DNA of 64,000 nt from Sphingomonas sp. (GTDB lineage: Bacteria > Pseudomonadota > Alphaproteobacteria > Sphingomonadales > Sphingomonadaceae), in contig NZ_JAIERS010000003.1 in the NCBI RefSeq assembly GCF_019746665.1, positions 1-64,000 on the forward strand. The letters are read 5' to 3'. Of the stretch, positions 41,345-49,520 are shown one piece after another. The translations under genes and the position numbers were made by a program. Every line of letters starts with the position of its first letter. The stretch's first letter is position 1. The notes under the pieces were generated by a model. It worked only from the letters and a program-made list of their open reading frames with translations, made no database searches and was not told where the DNA came from.

Positions 41345-41903
41345 AGAAATCGACCGGCTGGTGGTGAGCGTGCGCGCCGATACCAGCGGCTTCGCGCGCG
41401 ACGTGGCGGCGATGCGCGGCGAGCTGGAAGGGCCGCTCGCGCGCGGGGCCGAGCTGGCCGGGCGCGGGATCGAGCGCGCGCTGCTGCGCGCCGCGCGTAC
41501 CGGGCAGCTCGGCTTCGAGGATTTGCAGCGCGTCGCGCTCTCGGTACTCGCCGAGATCGCCGCGAGCGCGGTGAAGAGCGGCCTCGACGCGCTGTTCGGC
41601 GGTGGGGGCGGGAGCGGCGGCGCGGGTGGCCTGCTCGCCGGGATCGGCGCGCTGTTCGGTTTGCCCGGCCGCGCGACCGGTGGCCCGGTGGCGCCCGGGC
41701 GCGGCTATCTGGTCGGCGAGCGCGGGCCGGAGCTGTTCGTGCCGACCTCCGCGGGCTCGGTCGCGCCGATAGTGGCGGGCGCGGGCGGCGCGCGTGAGGT
41801 GCGCGTGGCGATCACGGTGAACGCCCCCGGCGCCGAGCCGCAGGCGCTGGCGCAGTCGTCGCGCCAGGTCGCGCGCGCGGTGCGCGCGGCTCTGGCGGAA
41901 TAG
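41337..41903 (+). CDS. GTA tail tape measure protein
   Basis: 188-aa tape measure protein (RcGTA g11 equivalent, which is also short, about 220 aa). VSVRADTSGFARDVAAMRGELEG at the N-terminus and the glycine-rich centre (GGGGGSGGAGGLLAGIGALFG) followed by RATGGPVAPGRGYLVGERGPELFVP are typical. Its length implies a short tail of RcGTA type. Confidence 0.87.
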   Translation: MDEEIDRLVVSVRADTSGFARDVAAMRGELEGPLARGAELAGRGIERALLRAARTGQLGFEDLQRVALSVLAEIAASAVKSGLDALFGGGGGSGGAGGLLAGIGALFGLPGRATGGPVAPGRGYLVGERGPELFVPTSAGSVAPIVAGAGGAREVRVAITVNAPGAEPQALAQSSRQVARAVRAALAE

Positions 41904-42077
41904 GGTCACGCAGACGGTCCACGCTTAAGCCCGCTCCCGCGCAAGCGAGAGAGGGCCAAGCGCGATCTGTCGCGCCATCTTGCCCGAGAAATGTCTTCCC
42001 CGGCGAACGCCGGGGACGACGGCATGTCGGCACCCCTCCGCCGCCTCTCCGCGCAAACCCCTCAACGGAGCCCAGCC
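41904..42077. other. Gap inside GTA operon with REP core
   Basis: 174 bp without a gene, the largest break among the tail genes. It contains CCCCGGCGAACGCCGGGG at 41998-42015, the same core as the repeats at 43-123 and 32105-32203. CGGAG at 42066-42070 is the ribosome-binding site of the next gene. Confidence 0.6.
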
Positions 42078-44348
42078 ATGCCCCACAGCATCGTCCCGCG
42101 CGATCACCCGCGCGAGGGCTTCCTCACCCGCTTCGATCCGCGCTTCTGGACGGTGAACTTCCCGCGCCCGATGATGGCCTCGGTCATCGCCACCGCGCCC
42201 GACGCGCTGCGGGTGGACGCGGTGTTCTACCGGCAGGACGATCTCGCCGGGCTGATCTGGGAAGCCGAGGATCGCTTCGACCATCCGCTGCTCGCTTATG
42301 AGACGCGGCGCGATTTCCGCGAGGTCCGCCTGTCGTTCCGCTGGCGATCGAGCGGGGTCCGGGCGCTCGACGCGGTCAACGGCCCCGTCCTCACCATCGA
42401 GGGGCGCGATGCCAGCGGCAACCCCCGCGCCTGGTATGTACGGCTGTGGAACTATGCCCAGGGCACGCCCGAAGACGCGCGCGTCACGCTCGATTTCGCC
42501 AGGCTGCAAGGCGGCTTCCTACTGCCGGGCGAGGCCGATCCGGTATGGGCGGGCGATATCGACCGGCTGTTCGTCTCGCTCGTCCCCGCCGGCTATAGCG
42601 GCGCCGCCGTGCCGCTCGCCGCGCCGGCGGAAAGCTGGGTCGAGCTGAGCGAGATCACCGTCGATGGCCCCGGTGCGGTGATCGCGATCGGCGACGCGAT
42701 CGTGCCCGAGCACGGCCTGTCGATCGCGAGCGGTTATGACGACAGCTATAACCTCACGCCGCAGCGTTTGCTGCGCAATATGCTGCACCTCGGCTATCGC
42801 GGCGACATCAATCATTATGTGGGGATGAGCCATTATTTCCGGCTCGACGGGGCGCTGGTGACGCTCGACGGCGGCGCGCTCTGCGCCCCGTGCGCCGCAT
42901 GGCACCGCGCCTTCGCGGAAGGCGCGAAGGCGCTCGGTTTCGGCATCATCTGGTCGCTGAGCTACGAACTGTTCGACGCGCATTGCCCCGAAAGCTGGAA
43001 GCAGCGCGCGGCGGATGGCGGCCCCGCGCTCACGGGCTGGGTGCCGCCCTCGACCTTGCTCTCGCCCGCCAATGCAGAAGCGATGGCGTATCTTCAGGCG
43101 GTGGCGCGCGCGTTCATGGAAATCGCGCTCGCGGCCGAACTGCCGCCCAAATTCCAGGTGGGGGAGCCATGGTGGTGGCTGCCGGCGGACGGCAAGCCCT
43201 GCCTTTATGACGGCGCCGCCCGCGCCGCGCTCGGCGATCCACCGCCGATCGACCTGAACGGGCCGCAAAGCGCCGCGACGATCGCGGTGCTGGAAGCGGC
43301 GGGCGCGCTGCTCGCCCGATCCACCGCTGATCTGGCGGCGGCCGCGCGCGCCGCGGCGCCGAAGTGCGTGACGCATCTGCTGATCTACCTGCCCACCCTG
43401 CTCGATCGCGCGCGGCCCGAGGCGTACCGGCTCAACCTGCCGATCGGCTGGGCGCGGCCCGCCTTCGATATACTCCAGCTCGAGGATTATGACTGGGTCA
43501 CCGCCGGCGACACCGCGCAGAGCGCGCGTGGCGTGGCGGCGGCGGCGGCGCGGCTCGGCTATCCGCCGGGGGAACAGCATTATCTCAGCGGCTTCGTGCT
43601 GCGACCCGATCAAACGGCGCAGTGGCGGCTGATCGACGCCGCCGCCGGCGCGGCGCACGCGCGCGGGGTGGCGGCGACCTTTATCTGGGCGGCACCCCAA
43701 GTGCTGCGGGACGGCTATCTCCATTTCGCGGGCGAGGATGACGTGCAGGCTTTCGACGATGTGCTGTTCCCGCTGGCGCTGGGGCGCGAGGCGGAAGTGA
43801 GCCCGGCTTTCTCCACCGCGATCGTCACCAGCGCGGGCGGACATGAGGCGCGCAACGCCAGCTGGGCGGGCGCGCGCACCCGCTATGACGTGGGGCCGGG
43901 GGTGCGCGGCGAGGCCGATATCGCCACGCTGCTCGCCTTTTTCCGTGCCCGGCTCGGCCCCGCGCGCGGGTTTCGCCTGCGCGATCCGTTCGATCAGGCG
44001 AGCGCCGAGCCGCCGACCCCGCTCGATGCGCGGCTCGGCATCGGCGACGGGCAGAACGTCCGCTTCGCGCTCGTCAAACATTATGGCGAGCAGGCGCGGC
44101 GGATCACCCGGCCGGTTGCCGGCAGCGTGCGCGTCGCCGTCGGTGGCGCCGAGACGAGCGGCTTCACGCTGGAACCCGGCGGCTGGGTGGTGCTCGATAC
44201 GGCACCCGCGGCGGGCGTCGCGGTGACGGCGGGGTTCCGCTTCGACGTGCCGGTGCGCTTCGCCGAGGATCGGCTGAGCGTCACCCGCGCCACTTTCCTG
44301 GCGGGTGCGGCGCCCTCGGTGCCGCTCGTCGAACTGCGCGAGGATTGA
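42078..44348 (+). CDS. GTA distal tail protein with large N-terminal extension
   Basis: 756-aa protein. Residues about 577-756 are a DUF2460/TIGR02217 distal-tail domain (AFSTAIVTSAGGHEARNAS, then RARLGPARGFRLRDPFD), equivalent to RcGTA g12, which is only about 210 aa. Residues 1-200 look like beta-sandwich (DFREVRLSFRWRSSG). Residues about 215-560 have a barrel-like alternation with GH-like aromatic/acidic motifs (NHYVGMSHYF, SLSYELFDAHCPE, FQVGEPWWW). The extension could bind or cut surface polysaccharide, or sheath the tail. Start chosen for CGGAG seven nt upstream. Confidence 0.82.
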   Translation: MPHSIVPRDHPREGFLTRFDPRFWTVNFPRPMMASVIATAPDALRVDAVFYRQDDLAGLIWEAEDRFDHPLLAYETRRDFREVRLSFRWRSSGVRALDAVNGPVLTIEGRDASGNPRAWYVRLWNYAQGTPEDARVTLDFARLQGGFLLPGEADPVWAGDIDRLFVSLVPAGYSGAAVPLAAPAESWVELSEITVDGPGAVIAIGDAIVPEHGLSIASGYDDSYNLTPQRLLRNMLHLGYRGDINHYVGMSHYFRLDGALVTLDGGALCAPCAAWHRAFAEGAKALGFGIIWSLSYELFDAHCPESWKQRAADGGPALTGWVPPSTLLSPANAEAMAYLQAVARAFMEIALAAELPPKFQVGEPWWWLPADGKPCLYDGAARAALGDPPPIDLNGPQSAATIAVLEAAGALLARSTADLAAAARAAAPKCVTHLLIYLPTLLDRARPEAYRLNLPIGWARPAFDILQLEDYDWVTAGDTAQSARGVAAAAARLGYPPGEQHYLSGFVLRPDQTAQWRLIDAAAGAAHARGVAATFIWAAPQVLRDGYLHFAGEDDVQAFDDVLFPLALGREAEVSPAFSTAIVTSAGGHEARNASWAGARTRYDVGPGVRGEADIATLLAFFRARLGPARGFRLRDPFDQASAEPPTPLDARLGIGDGQNVRFALVKHYGEQARRITRPVAGSVRVAVGGAETSGFTLEPGGWVVLDTAPAAGVAVTAGFRFDVPVRFAEDRLSVTRATFLAGAAPSVPLVELRED

Positions 44349-44352
44349 GGCG

Positions 44353-45153
44353 ATGGCGGACAGCCTCACCAGCTACGCGCTGTGCTGGCGGATCGCGCGG
44401 CGCGATGGCGTGACGATCGCCTTGACCGACCATGACCGCGATCTGGCGGTGGAGGGCCTGATCCACCGCGCCGCGCCGGGGATCACCCCATCGGCGATCA
44501 AGCGCGGCGACGGGTTCGACGCCGATACGATGGACGTGACCGGCGCGCTCACCAGCGCGGCGCTCGGCGAAACCGATCTGCTCGACGGGCGGTGGGACGG
44601 GGCGCGGGTGGCGATCTTCGCTTATGATTGGGCGGGAGGCGGGGCGCCGGTGCCGCTCGGCGAAGGGTTGCTCGGCGCGATCGAGACGCAGGATGGCGGC
44701 TTCACCGCCGAACTGCGCGGGCCAGCGGCGCTGCTCGACCGCGCGGTGGTAGAGGCGACGAGCCCCGCCTGTCGCGCCGAACTGGGCGACGCGCGCTGCC
44801 GGGTGGCGATGGCGGCGCGCCGCCGCTTCGCGCGGGTGACGGCGGCCGAGGACCGGCTGCTGACGCTCGACCGCGAAGAGCCTTCCGCCAACGCCTATGG
44901 CGCGGGCTTGCTGCGCTGGTTCGGCGGGGAAAATGCCGGCCTGGAAAGCGCGGTCGCCGCGTCGGACGGCGCGAGCGTGACGCTGCGCCTGCCGCCGCGC
45001 CACGCACCCGCGCCAGGCACGCTGATCGAGCTGATCGAGGGCTGCGACAAGCGTTTCGAGACCTGCCGCGATCGCTTCGCCAACGCGCTCAACTTCCGGG
45101 GCGAGCCGCATCTGCCCGGCATCGACCTGCTCACCCGCTATCCCGGCGCATGA
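44353..45153 (+). CDS. GTA baseplate hub protein (DUF2163)
   Basis: 266-aa DUF2163 protein, RcGTA g13 equivalent. SYALCWRIARRDGVTIALTDHDRDL at the N-terminus and a C-terminal DUF2163 part. Four cysteines, C140, C149, C231 and C238, correspond to the iron-sulfur cluster site known in the RcGTA hub structure. Starts 4 bp after the distal tail gene; overlaps the peptidase gene by 4 bp. Confidence 0.9.
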   Translation: MADSLTSYALCWRIARRDGVTIALTDHDRDLAVEGLIHRAAPGITPSAIKRGDGFDADTMDVTGALTSAALGETDLLDGRWDGARVAIFAYDWAGGGAPVPLGEGLLGAIETQDGGFTAELRGPAALLDRAVVEATSPACRAELGDARCRVAMAARRRFARVTAAEDRLLTLDREEPSANAYGAGLLRWFGGENAGLESAVAASDGASVTLRLPPRHAPAPGTLIELIEGCDKRFETCRDRFANALNFRGEPHLPGIDLLTRYPGA

Positions 45154-45539
45154 GCCCGCTCGCGGCCGCGCGCGCGGCGATCGGGGCGCGGTTCCGGCTC
45201 CATGGGCGCGCGCCGGAAAGCGGGCTCGATTGCGTCGGCCTCGCCGGGCTGGCGGCGCGGGCGGGGGGTGTCACGGCGACGATCCCCACCGGCTATGCGC
45301 TGCGCACCGCCGATGCCGAGGCAGTGATCGCCCGGCTCGACGCGGTGCTGGCGTGCGCGCGCGACCCGGTGCCGGGCGACCTGTTGCTGTTCCAGCCCGG
45401 CCCCGCGCAACTGCACCTCGCGATCGCGAGCGAGGCCGGCATCATCCACGCCGACGCGCATCTGCGCCGCGTCGTCGAGCGTCCCGGCCCCGCGCCCTGG
45501 CCGCTGCTCGGCGCGTGGCGGCTGCGCTGCGAGCCCTAG
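45150..45539 (+). CDS. GTA NlpC/P60-type peptidase
   Basis: 129-aa cell-wall peptidase (RcGTA g14 equivalent). Catalytic cysteine C28 in SGLDCVGL, histidine H89 in QLHLAIA and H100 nearby. Probably opens peptidoglycan of the recipient cell during DNA delivery. ATG at 45150 overlaps the hub stop. Confidence 0.88.
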   Translation: MSPLAAARAAIGARFRLHGRAPESGLDCVGLAGLAARAGGVTATIPTGYALRTADAEAVIARLDAVLACARDPVPGDLLLFQPGPAQLHLAIASEAGIIHADAHLRRVVERPGPAPWPLLGAWRLRCEP

Positions 45540-45565
45540 CCAAACCTGTTCGAGCGAGGCGTTTC

Positions 45566-47680
45566 ATGGCTACCTTAGTGCTCACCGTCGTCGGCGGGGT
45601 GATCGGCGGACCGATCGGCGCCTCGATCGGCGCGCTCGCCGGGCAGGCGATCGACCAGAATCTGCTGTTCAAGCCCAAGGGCCGGCAGGGGCCACGCCTC
45701 ACCGAGCTGGCGGTGCAGACCTCGTCCTATGGCACGCCGCTGCCCAAGCTGTTCGGCACGCTGCGCGTGGCGGGCACGGTGATCTGGTCGACCGACCTGA
45801 TCGAAAGCCGCAGCACCCGGGGCGCCAAGGGCCAGCCCGACGTGACGACCTATAGCTACGCGGTATCGTTCGCGGTGGCGCTGTCGTCGCGGCCGATCCG
45901 GGGTGTCGGGCGGATCTGGGCCGATGGCAAGCTGCTGCGCGGCGCGGCGGGCGACTTCAAGACACCGACCGGGTTCCGCCTGCACCTGGGCGGCGAAGAT
46001 CAGCCGCCCGATCCGCTGATCGCCTCGGCCGAAGGCGCGACCCCCGCCTATCGCGGCCTGGCCTATGCGGTGTTCGAACAGTTCCAGCTCGCCGATTATG
46101 GCAATCGCATCCCCTCGCTCACTTTCGAAGTGATCGCCGACGAAGCCGCGATCACCGCCGGCGCGATCGCCACGGCGCTGAGCGATGGCGCGATCACCGG
46201 GGATGCCGCGCTCCGCCTCACCGGCTTCTCGGCCTATGGCGACAGTCTGCGCGGGGTGGTCGAGGTGCTGGCCGAGGCGAGCGGCGCCTGGGTCGCGCCC
46301 GCCGGGGGCCGGCTCGCGTTGCGCGACATGCCGGTCGCGACCCGCGCGCTCGCCGACGCCGGCTTCGCCGCGCGCGGCCAAGGCCGCCGCCGCGCGCACG
46401 CGATCACCGCGATCGAGCGCATCCCGAAAAGCTTGTCGGTCGCGCATTATGATCCGGCGCGCGACTATCAGGCCGGGCGGCAAAGCGCGCTGCGCCCGGG
46501 CGCGGGCGGGCGTGAGGAGACGCTGACGCTCGCCGCCGCGCTGGATGCCGGCGTCGCCCGCGCGGTGGCCGAGGCGGCGCTCGCCCGCGCCGAAGCCGGG
46601 CGCGAGCGGCGGCAAGTGGCGCTGAGCCTCGCCGACCTCGCGGTACGCCCGGGCGAAGTGGTGACGATCGCGGGCGCGCCCGGGCTGTGGCGCGTGAGCG
46701 GCTGGTCGCTCGAGGCGATGGTGCTGAGCCTCGACCTCGTCCGCCTCGCCGCCCCTGGCCCGGCGCCGGCGGCGAGTTCCGGCCGCGTCCTCGCAAGCCC
46801 CGACGCGGTGATCGGCACGACGCTGCTCGTCGCCGCCGAACTCCCCCCGCTCGACGATACGCCGCCGAGCGCGCCGCGCCTGATCGTCGCCGCCGCCGGC
46901 ACCGCGCCCGGCTGGCGGCGGGCAAGCTTGTTGCTCAGCACCGATGGCGCGCGCTTCGATCCCGTCGGCGTCACCGCGCCGCCGGCGGTGATCGGCACGG
47001 TGCTCACTCCGCCCCGCCCGGCCGGCGGCGCTTTGCTCGACACCGCCGGCGTGATCGAGGTGCGGCTGGCGCATGACGCGATGCAGCTCGGCGACGCCGA
47101 CGCGGCCGCGCTCGATGCCGGCGCGAACCTGGCGCTCGCGGGCGACGAGCTGGTGCAGTTCGGCCGCGCCGAGCCACTGGGCGGCAATCGCTGGCGCCTG
47201 ACACAGCTGCTGCGCGGCCGGCGTGGGACCGAGGCGGCGGCGGGGGTGCAAGCCATTGGCGACCGCTTCGTGCTGCTCGCGAGCGATAGCCTCGCCAGCC
47301 TGACGGTGCCGCTCGCGAGCCTCGGCGGCCAAGCCGTACTGCTCGGCGCCGGCCAGGGGGACAGCGCGCCGGTGCGCTTGCCCGTCGCCCTCACCGGCGC
47401 GAGCCTGCTGCCTCCGGCGCCGGTGCAGCTGCGCCTGGATCATGATGGCGTGCTGCGCTGGACACGGCGCAGTCGGCTCGGCTGGCGCTGGCTCGATGGC
47501 ACCGATGCCCCGCTCGGCGAGGAGAGCGAGGGCTATCAGGTCACGCTGCCGAGCGGCGCCATCATAACCACCGCCGCTCCGTCGCTCGCGCTGCCGGGCG
47601 ATGCGGGGCGCGGCTGGATCGAGGTGCGCCAGCAAGGCGCCGCGGGGCTCTCGCCGCCGGCGCGGTTGCGGCGTGATTGA
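45566..47680 (+). CDS. GTA tail tip/host-specificity protein (g15-like, short form)
   Basis: 704-aa tip protein. The opening VVGGVIGGPIGASIGALAGQAIDQ and the following TELAVQTSSYGTPLPKLFGTLRVAGTVIWSTDL are the standard beginning of g15-like proteins; QFQLADYGNRIPSLTFEV and the later ERIPKSLSVAHYDPARDYQ fit the phage tip-J-like domain. RcGTA g15 is about 1300 aa and includes a TIM-barrel domain that is missing here. Ends in Ig/fibronectin-like beta regions. 26 bp after g14. Confidence 0.87.
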   Translation: MATLVLTVVGGVIGGPIGASIGALAGQAIDQNLLFKPKGRQGPRLTELAVQTSSYGTPLPKLFGTLRVAGTVIWSTDLIESRSTRGAKGQPDVTTYSYAVSFAVALSSRPIRGVGRIWADGKLLRGAAGDFKTPTGFRLHLGGEDQPPDPLIASAEGATPAYRGLAYAVFEQFQLADYGNRIPSLTFEVIADEAAITAGAIATALSDGAITGDAALRLTGFSAYGDSLRGVVEVLAEASGAWVAPAGGRLALRDMPVATRALADAGFAARGQGRRRAHAITAIERIPKSLSVAHYDPARDYQAGRQSALRPGAGGREETLTLAAALDAGVARAVAEAALARAEAGRERRQVALSLADLAVRPGEVVTIAGAPGLWRVSGWSLEAMVLSLDLVRLAAPGPAPAASSGRVLASPDAVIGTTLLVAAELPPLDDTPPSAPRLIVAAAGTAPGWRRASLLLSTDGARFDPVGVTAPPAVIGTVLTPPRPAGGALLDTAGVIEVRLAHDAMQLGDADAAALDAGANLALAGDELVQFGRAEPLGGNRWRLTQLLRGRRGTEAAAGVQAIGDRFVLLASDSLASLTVPLASLGGQAVLLGAGQGDSAPVRLPVALTGASLLPPAPVQLRLDHDGVLRWTRRSRLGWRWLDGTDAPLGEESEGYQVTLPSGAIITTAAPSLALPGDAGRGWIEVRQQGAAGLSPPARLRRD

Positions 47681-47691
47681 AGGAGAGGATG

Positions 47692-48162
47692 ATGCTCGAT
47701 CAGACCACGCCATGCCTCGCGCTGCCCCTGCTCCAGCCGGGCCAGGCGCAGAAGGAACTCTATCACAACGAAGCGCTCGCCCTGCTCGATCTGATCGTGC
47801 CCGGTACGGTGCGCGCGATCGCCGCCGTGCCGCCCGCGACCCCGCAACCCGGCGATGCCTGGATCGTCGGTGATGGCGCGAGCGGCGCCTGGGCGGGGCA
47901 GGAGCGCAACCTAGCCGGCTGGACGGGCGGCGGCTGGCGCTTCATCGCGCCGCGCGAGGGGCTGGCGCTGTGGCTGAGCGAACCCGGCCTGCCCGCGCGC
48001 TATCGCGCCGGAGCGTGGCGGAGCGGGGCGGGCGCCGCGCTTGGGGCGGCGCGCCCGACCATCGCGGCGCCGAGCGGCGGCGCCACGATCGACGTTGAAG
48101 CGCGTGCGACGCTCGCCGCGGTGATCGCCGCGCTCACCGCACTAGGTATAATCGCGACTTGA
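47692..48162 (+). CDS. DUF2793 protein at end of GTA operon
   Basis: 156-aa DUF2793 protein. LPLLQPGQAQKELYHNEALALLD and PGDAWIVGDGASGAWAGQ are the family motifs; DUF2793 proteins are found at the end of GTA and prophage tail modules and are thought to be tail-fibre or receptor-binding parts. AGGAGAGG precedes tandem ATGs at 47689 and 47692. Last gene of the structural operon; no holin or lysin follows. Confidence 0.85.
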   Translation: MLDQTTPCLALPLLQPGQAQKELYHNEALALLDLIVPGTVRAIAAVPPATPQPGDAWIVGDGASGAWAGQERNLAGWTGGGWRFIAPREGLALWLSEPGLPARYRAGAWRSGAGAALGAARPTIAAPSGGATIDVEARATLAAVIAALTALGIIAT

Positions 48163-48283
48163 CGGATTCATGTCCCTGTGGCCTTCATGCCACACTTCTC
48201 CCCATTTGCGCGCTTGCGCCGAAACCAACCATTGGCTAGTGAGTTTGGGCTGTCCGTAGTGACACTCAAGAAAGGGGACAATG

Positions 48284-49426
48284 ATGCGGAAGCTTGCCGT
48301 TATTATGGCGCTCGCCTCCACCGCCATTGCCACGCCGGCGCTCGCGCGCGACAAGGCTTGGTATGTCGGTGTCGAAGGCGGCGGGACGATCGTCGAAAAT
48401 ATCCGTTATGACATTGGCGCGCAGCGCCAGGCCGCCAACACGTCGCATGAATATGGTTTCGACGTTTCGGGCAACATTGGCTATGATTTCGGTGTTTTCC
48501 GTCTGGAAGCCGAAGTTGGTTATCGCCGTGCGCATGTGCGCGACTACACCTCGCAAGTTGCAACGCCGGCTTTTGCGGCCAACGGCACGCTGGGCAATGC
48601 GCCTGCCGGCAGCTATCGTGGCGTCGGCGGCAACACCTCGGCGCTCAGCTTCATGGCCAATGCGCTGTTCGACTTCGGCGACGAAGACGGGCTGCAGGGC
48701 TTTGTCGGCGGTGGCGTCGGCGTCGCTCGCGTCAAGGCCGGCCAGTACGCGCTGAACCAGAATGGCAGCTTCCTTGACGATTCGGACACGCGCTTCGCCT
48801 ATCAGGGCCTCGCCGGTATCCGCGCGCCGGTCACCAAGAACATCGACGTTTCGCTGAAGTATCGCTTCTTCACGGCGCCGAACACGCGCTTCGTCGACGT
48901 GCGCGGCAACCGGTTCGAGGGAACGTTCCGTTCGCACTCGCTGATGGGCGGCATCACCTATAACTTCGGCGCGCCGACTCCGCCGCCGCCGCCGCCGCCT
49001 CCCCCGCCGCCGCCGCCTCCCCCGCCGCCGCCTCCCCCGCCGCCGCCGCCGCCGCCCGCTGCGGTGCCGTGCTCGCCGGGTCCGTTCATCGTGTTCTTCG
49101 AGTGGGATAAGTCGGACATCACGCCGGAAGCGGCGTCGATCCTCGACAACGCCGTTTCGCAGTACCAGAATTGCGGCAGCGCGCAGGTGATGCTCGCCGG
49201 CTTCACCGACCGTTCGGGCACGCCGAAGTACAATCTCGGCCTGTCGCAGCGCCGTTCGGACGCGGTCAAGGCGTACATGACCTCGCACGGCATCGCTGAG
49301 GGCGTCGTCACCACCCAGGCGTTCGGCGAAGACCCGACCCGCCTGCGCGTGCAGACCGCCGATGGCGTGCGCGAAGTGCAGAACCGTCGCGTGGAAATCA
49401 CTTACGGCCCCGGTTCGGGCCAGTAA
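48284..49426 (+). CDS. OmpA-family outer membrane protein with polyproline linker
   Basis: 380-aa outer-membrane protein. A signal peptide (ends ALA before RDK) is followed by an eight-stranded OmpA-type barrel (about 25-230). Then comes a linker of 26 consecutive prolines (48980-49057) and a C-terminal OmpA peptidoglycan-binding domain with GFTDRSG...YNLGLSQRRSDAV. Start at 48284 gives AAAGGGG the right spacing; 48281 is also ATG. Codon use is less GC3-biased than neighbours, consistent with a highly expressed gene. A strong terminator follows. Confidence 0.93.
   Translation: MRKLAVIMALASTAIATPALARDKAWYVGVEGGGTIVENIRYDIGAQRQAANTSHEYGFDVSGNIGYDFGVFRLEAEVGYRRAHVRDYTSQVATPAFAANGTLGNAPAGSYRGVGGNTSALSFMANALFDFGDEDGLQGFVGGGVGVARVKAGQYALNQNGSFLDDSDTRFAYQGLAGIRAPVTKNIDVSLKYRFFTAPNTRFVDVRGNRFEGTFRSHSLMGGITYNFGAPTPPPPPPPPPPPPPPPPPPPPPPPPPPAAVPCSPGPFIVFFEWDKSDITPEAASILDNAVSQYQNCGSAQVMLAGFTDRSGTPKYNLGLSQRRSDAVKAYMTSHGIAEGVVTTQAFGEDPTRLRVQTADGVREVQNRRVEITYGPGSGQ
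48980..49057 (+). repeat. Proline-codon microsatellite
   Basis: 78 bp of CCG, CCT and CCC codons encoding 26 prolines between the barrel and the peptidoglycan-binding domain. Repeated CCG tracts broken by CCTCCC give several slippage-prone blocks; changes in multiples of 3 would alter linker length only. Confidence 0.9.
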
Positions 49427-49449
49427 GTCTTCCGCTCGGGACAAGATTG

Positions 49450-49482
49450 GGGAGGCAGGGCGACCTGCCTCCCTTTTCTTTT
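49450..49482 (+). terminator. Strong intrinsic terminator after ompA-like gene
   Basis: GGGAGGCAGG (49450-49459), GCGA tetraloop, CCTGCCTCCC (49464-49473), then TTTTCTTTT. A perfect 10-bp GC-rich stem with a stable GNRA loop and a T-tract; the clearest terminator in the window. Confidence 0.9.
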
Positions 49483-49520
49483 GCCTTGCGCGGCTTAACA
49501 CGAGTAACGCAGGAGCGCGG

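Noticed and set aside
33347..48162. GTA cluster considered as an ordinary prophage
   Set aside because: No integrase, replication, excision or lysis genes and no att-like repeats; gene order follows RcGTA.
48955..49065. Antisense glycine-rich reading of the proline tract
   Set aside because: Simple complement of the polyproline repeat; the plus-strand OmpA domains on both sides are intact.
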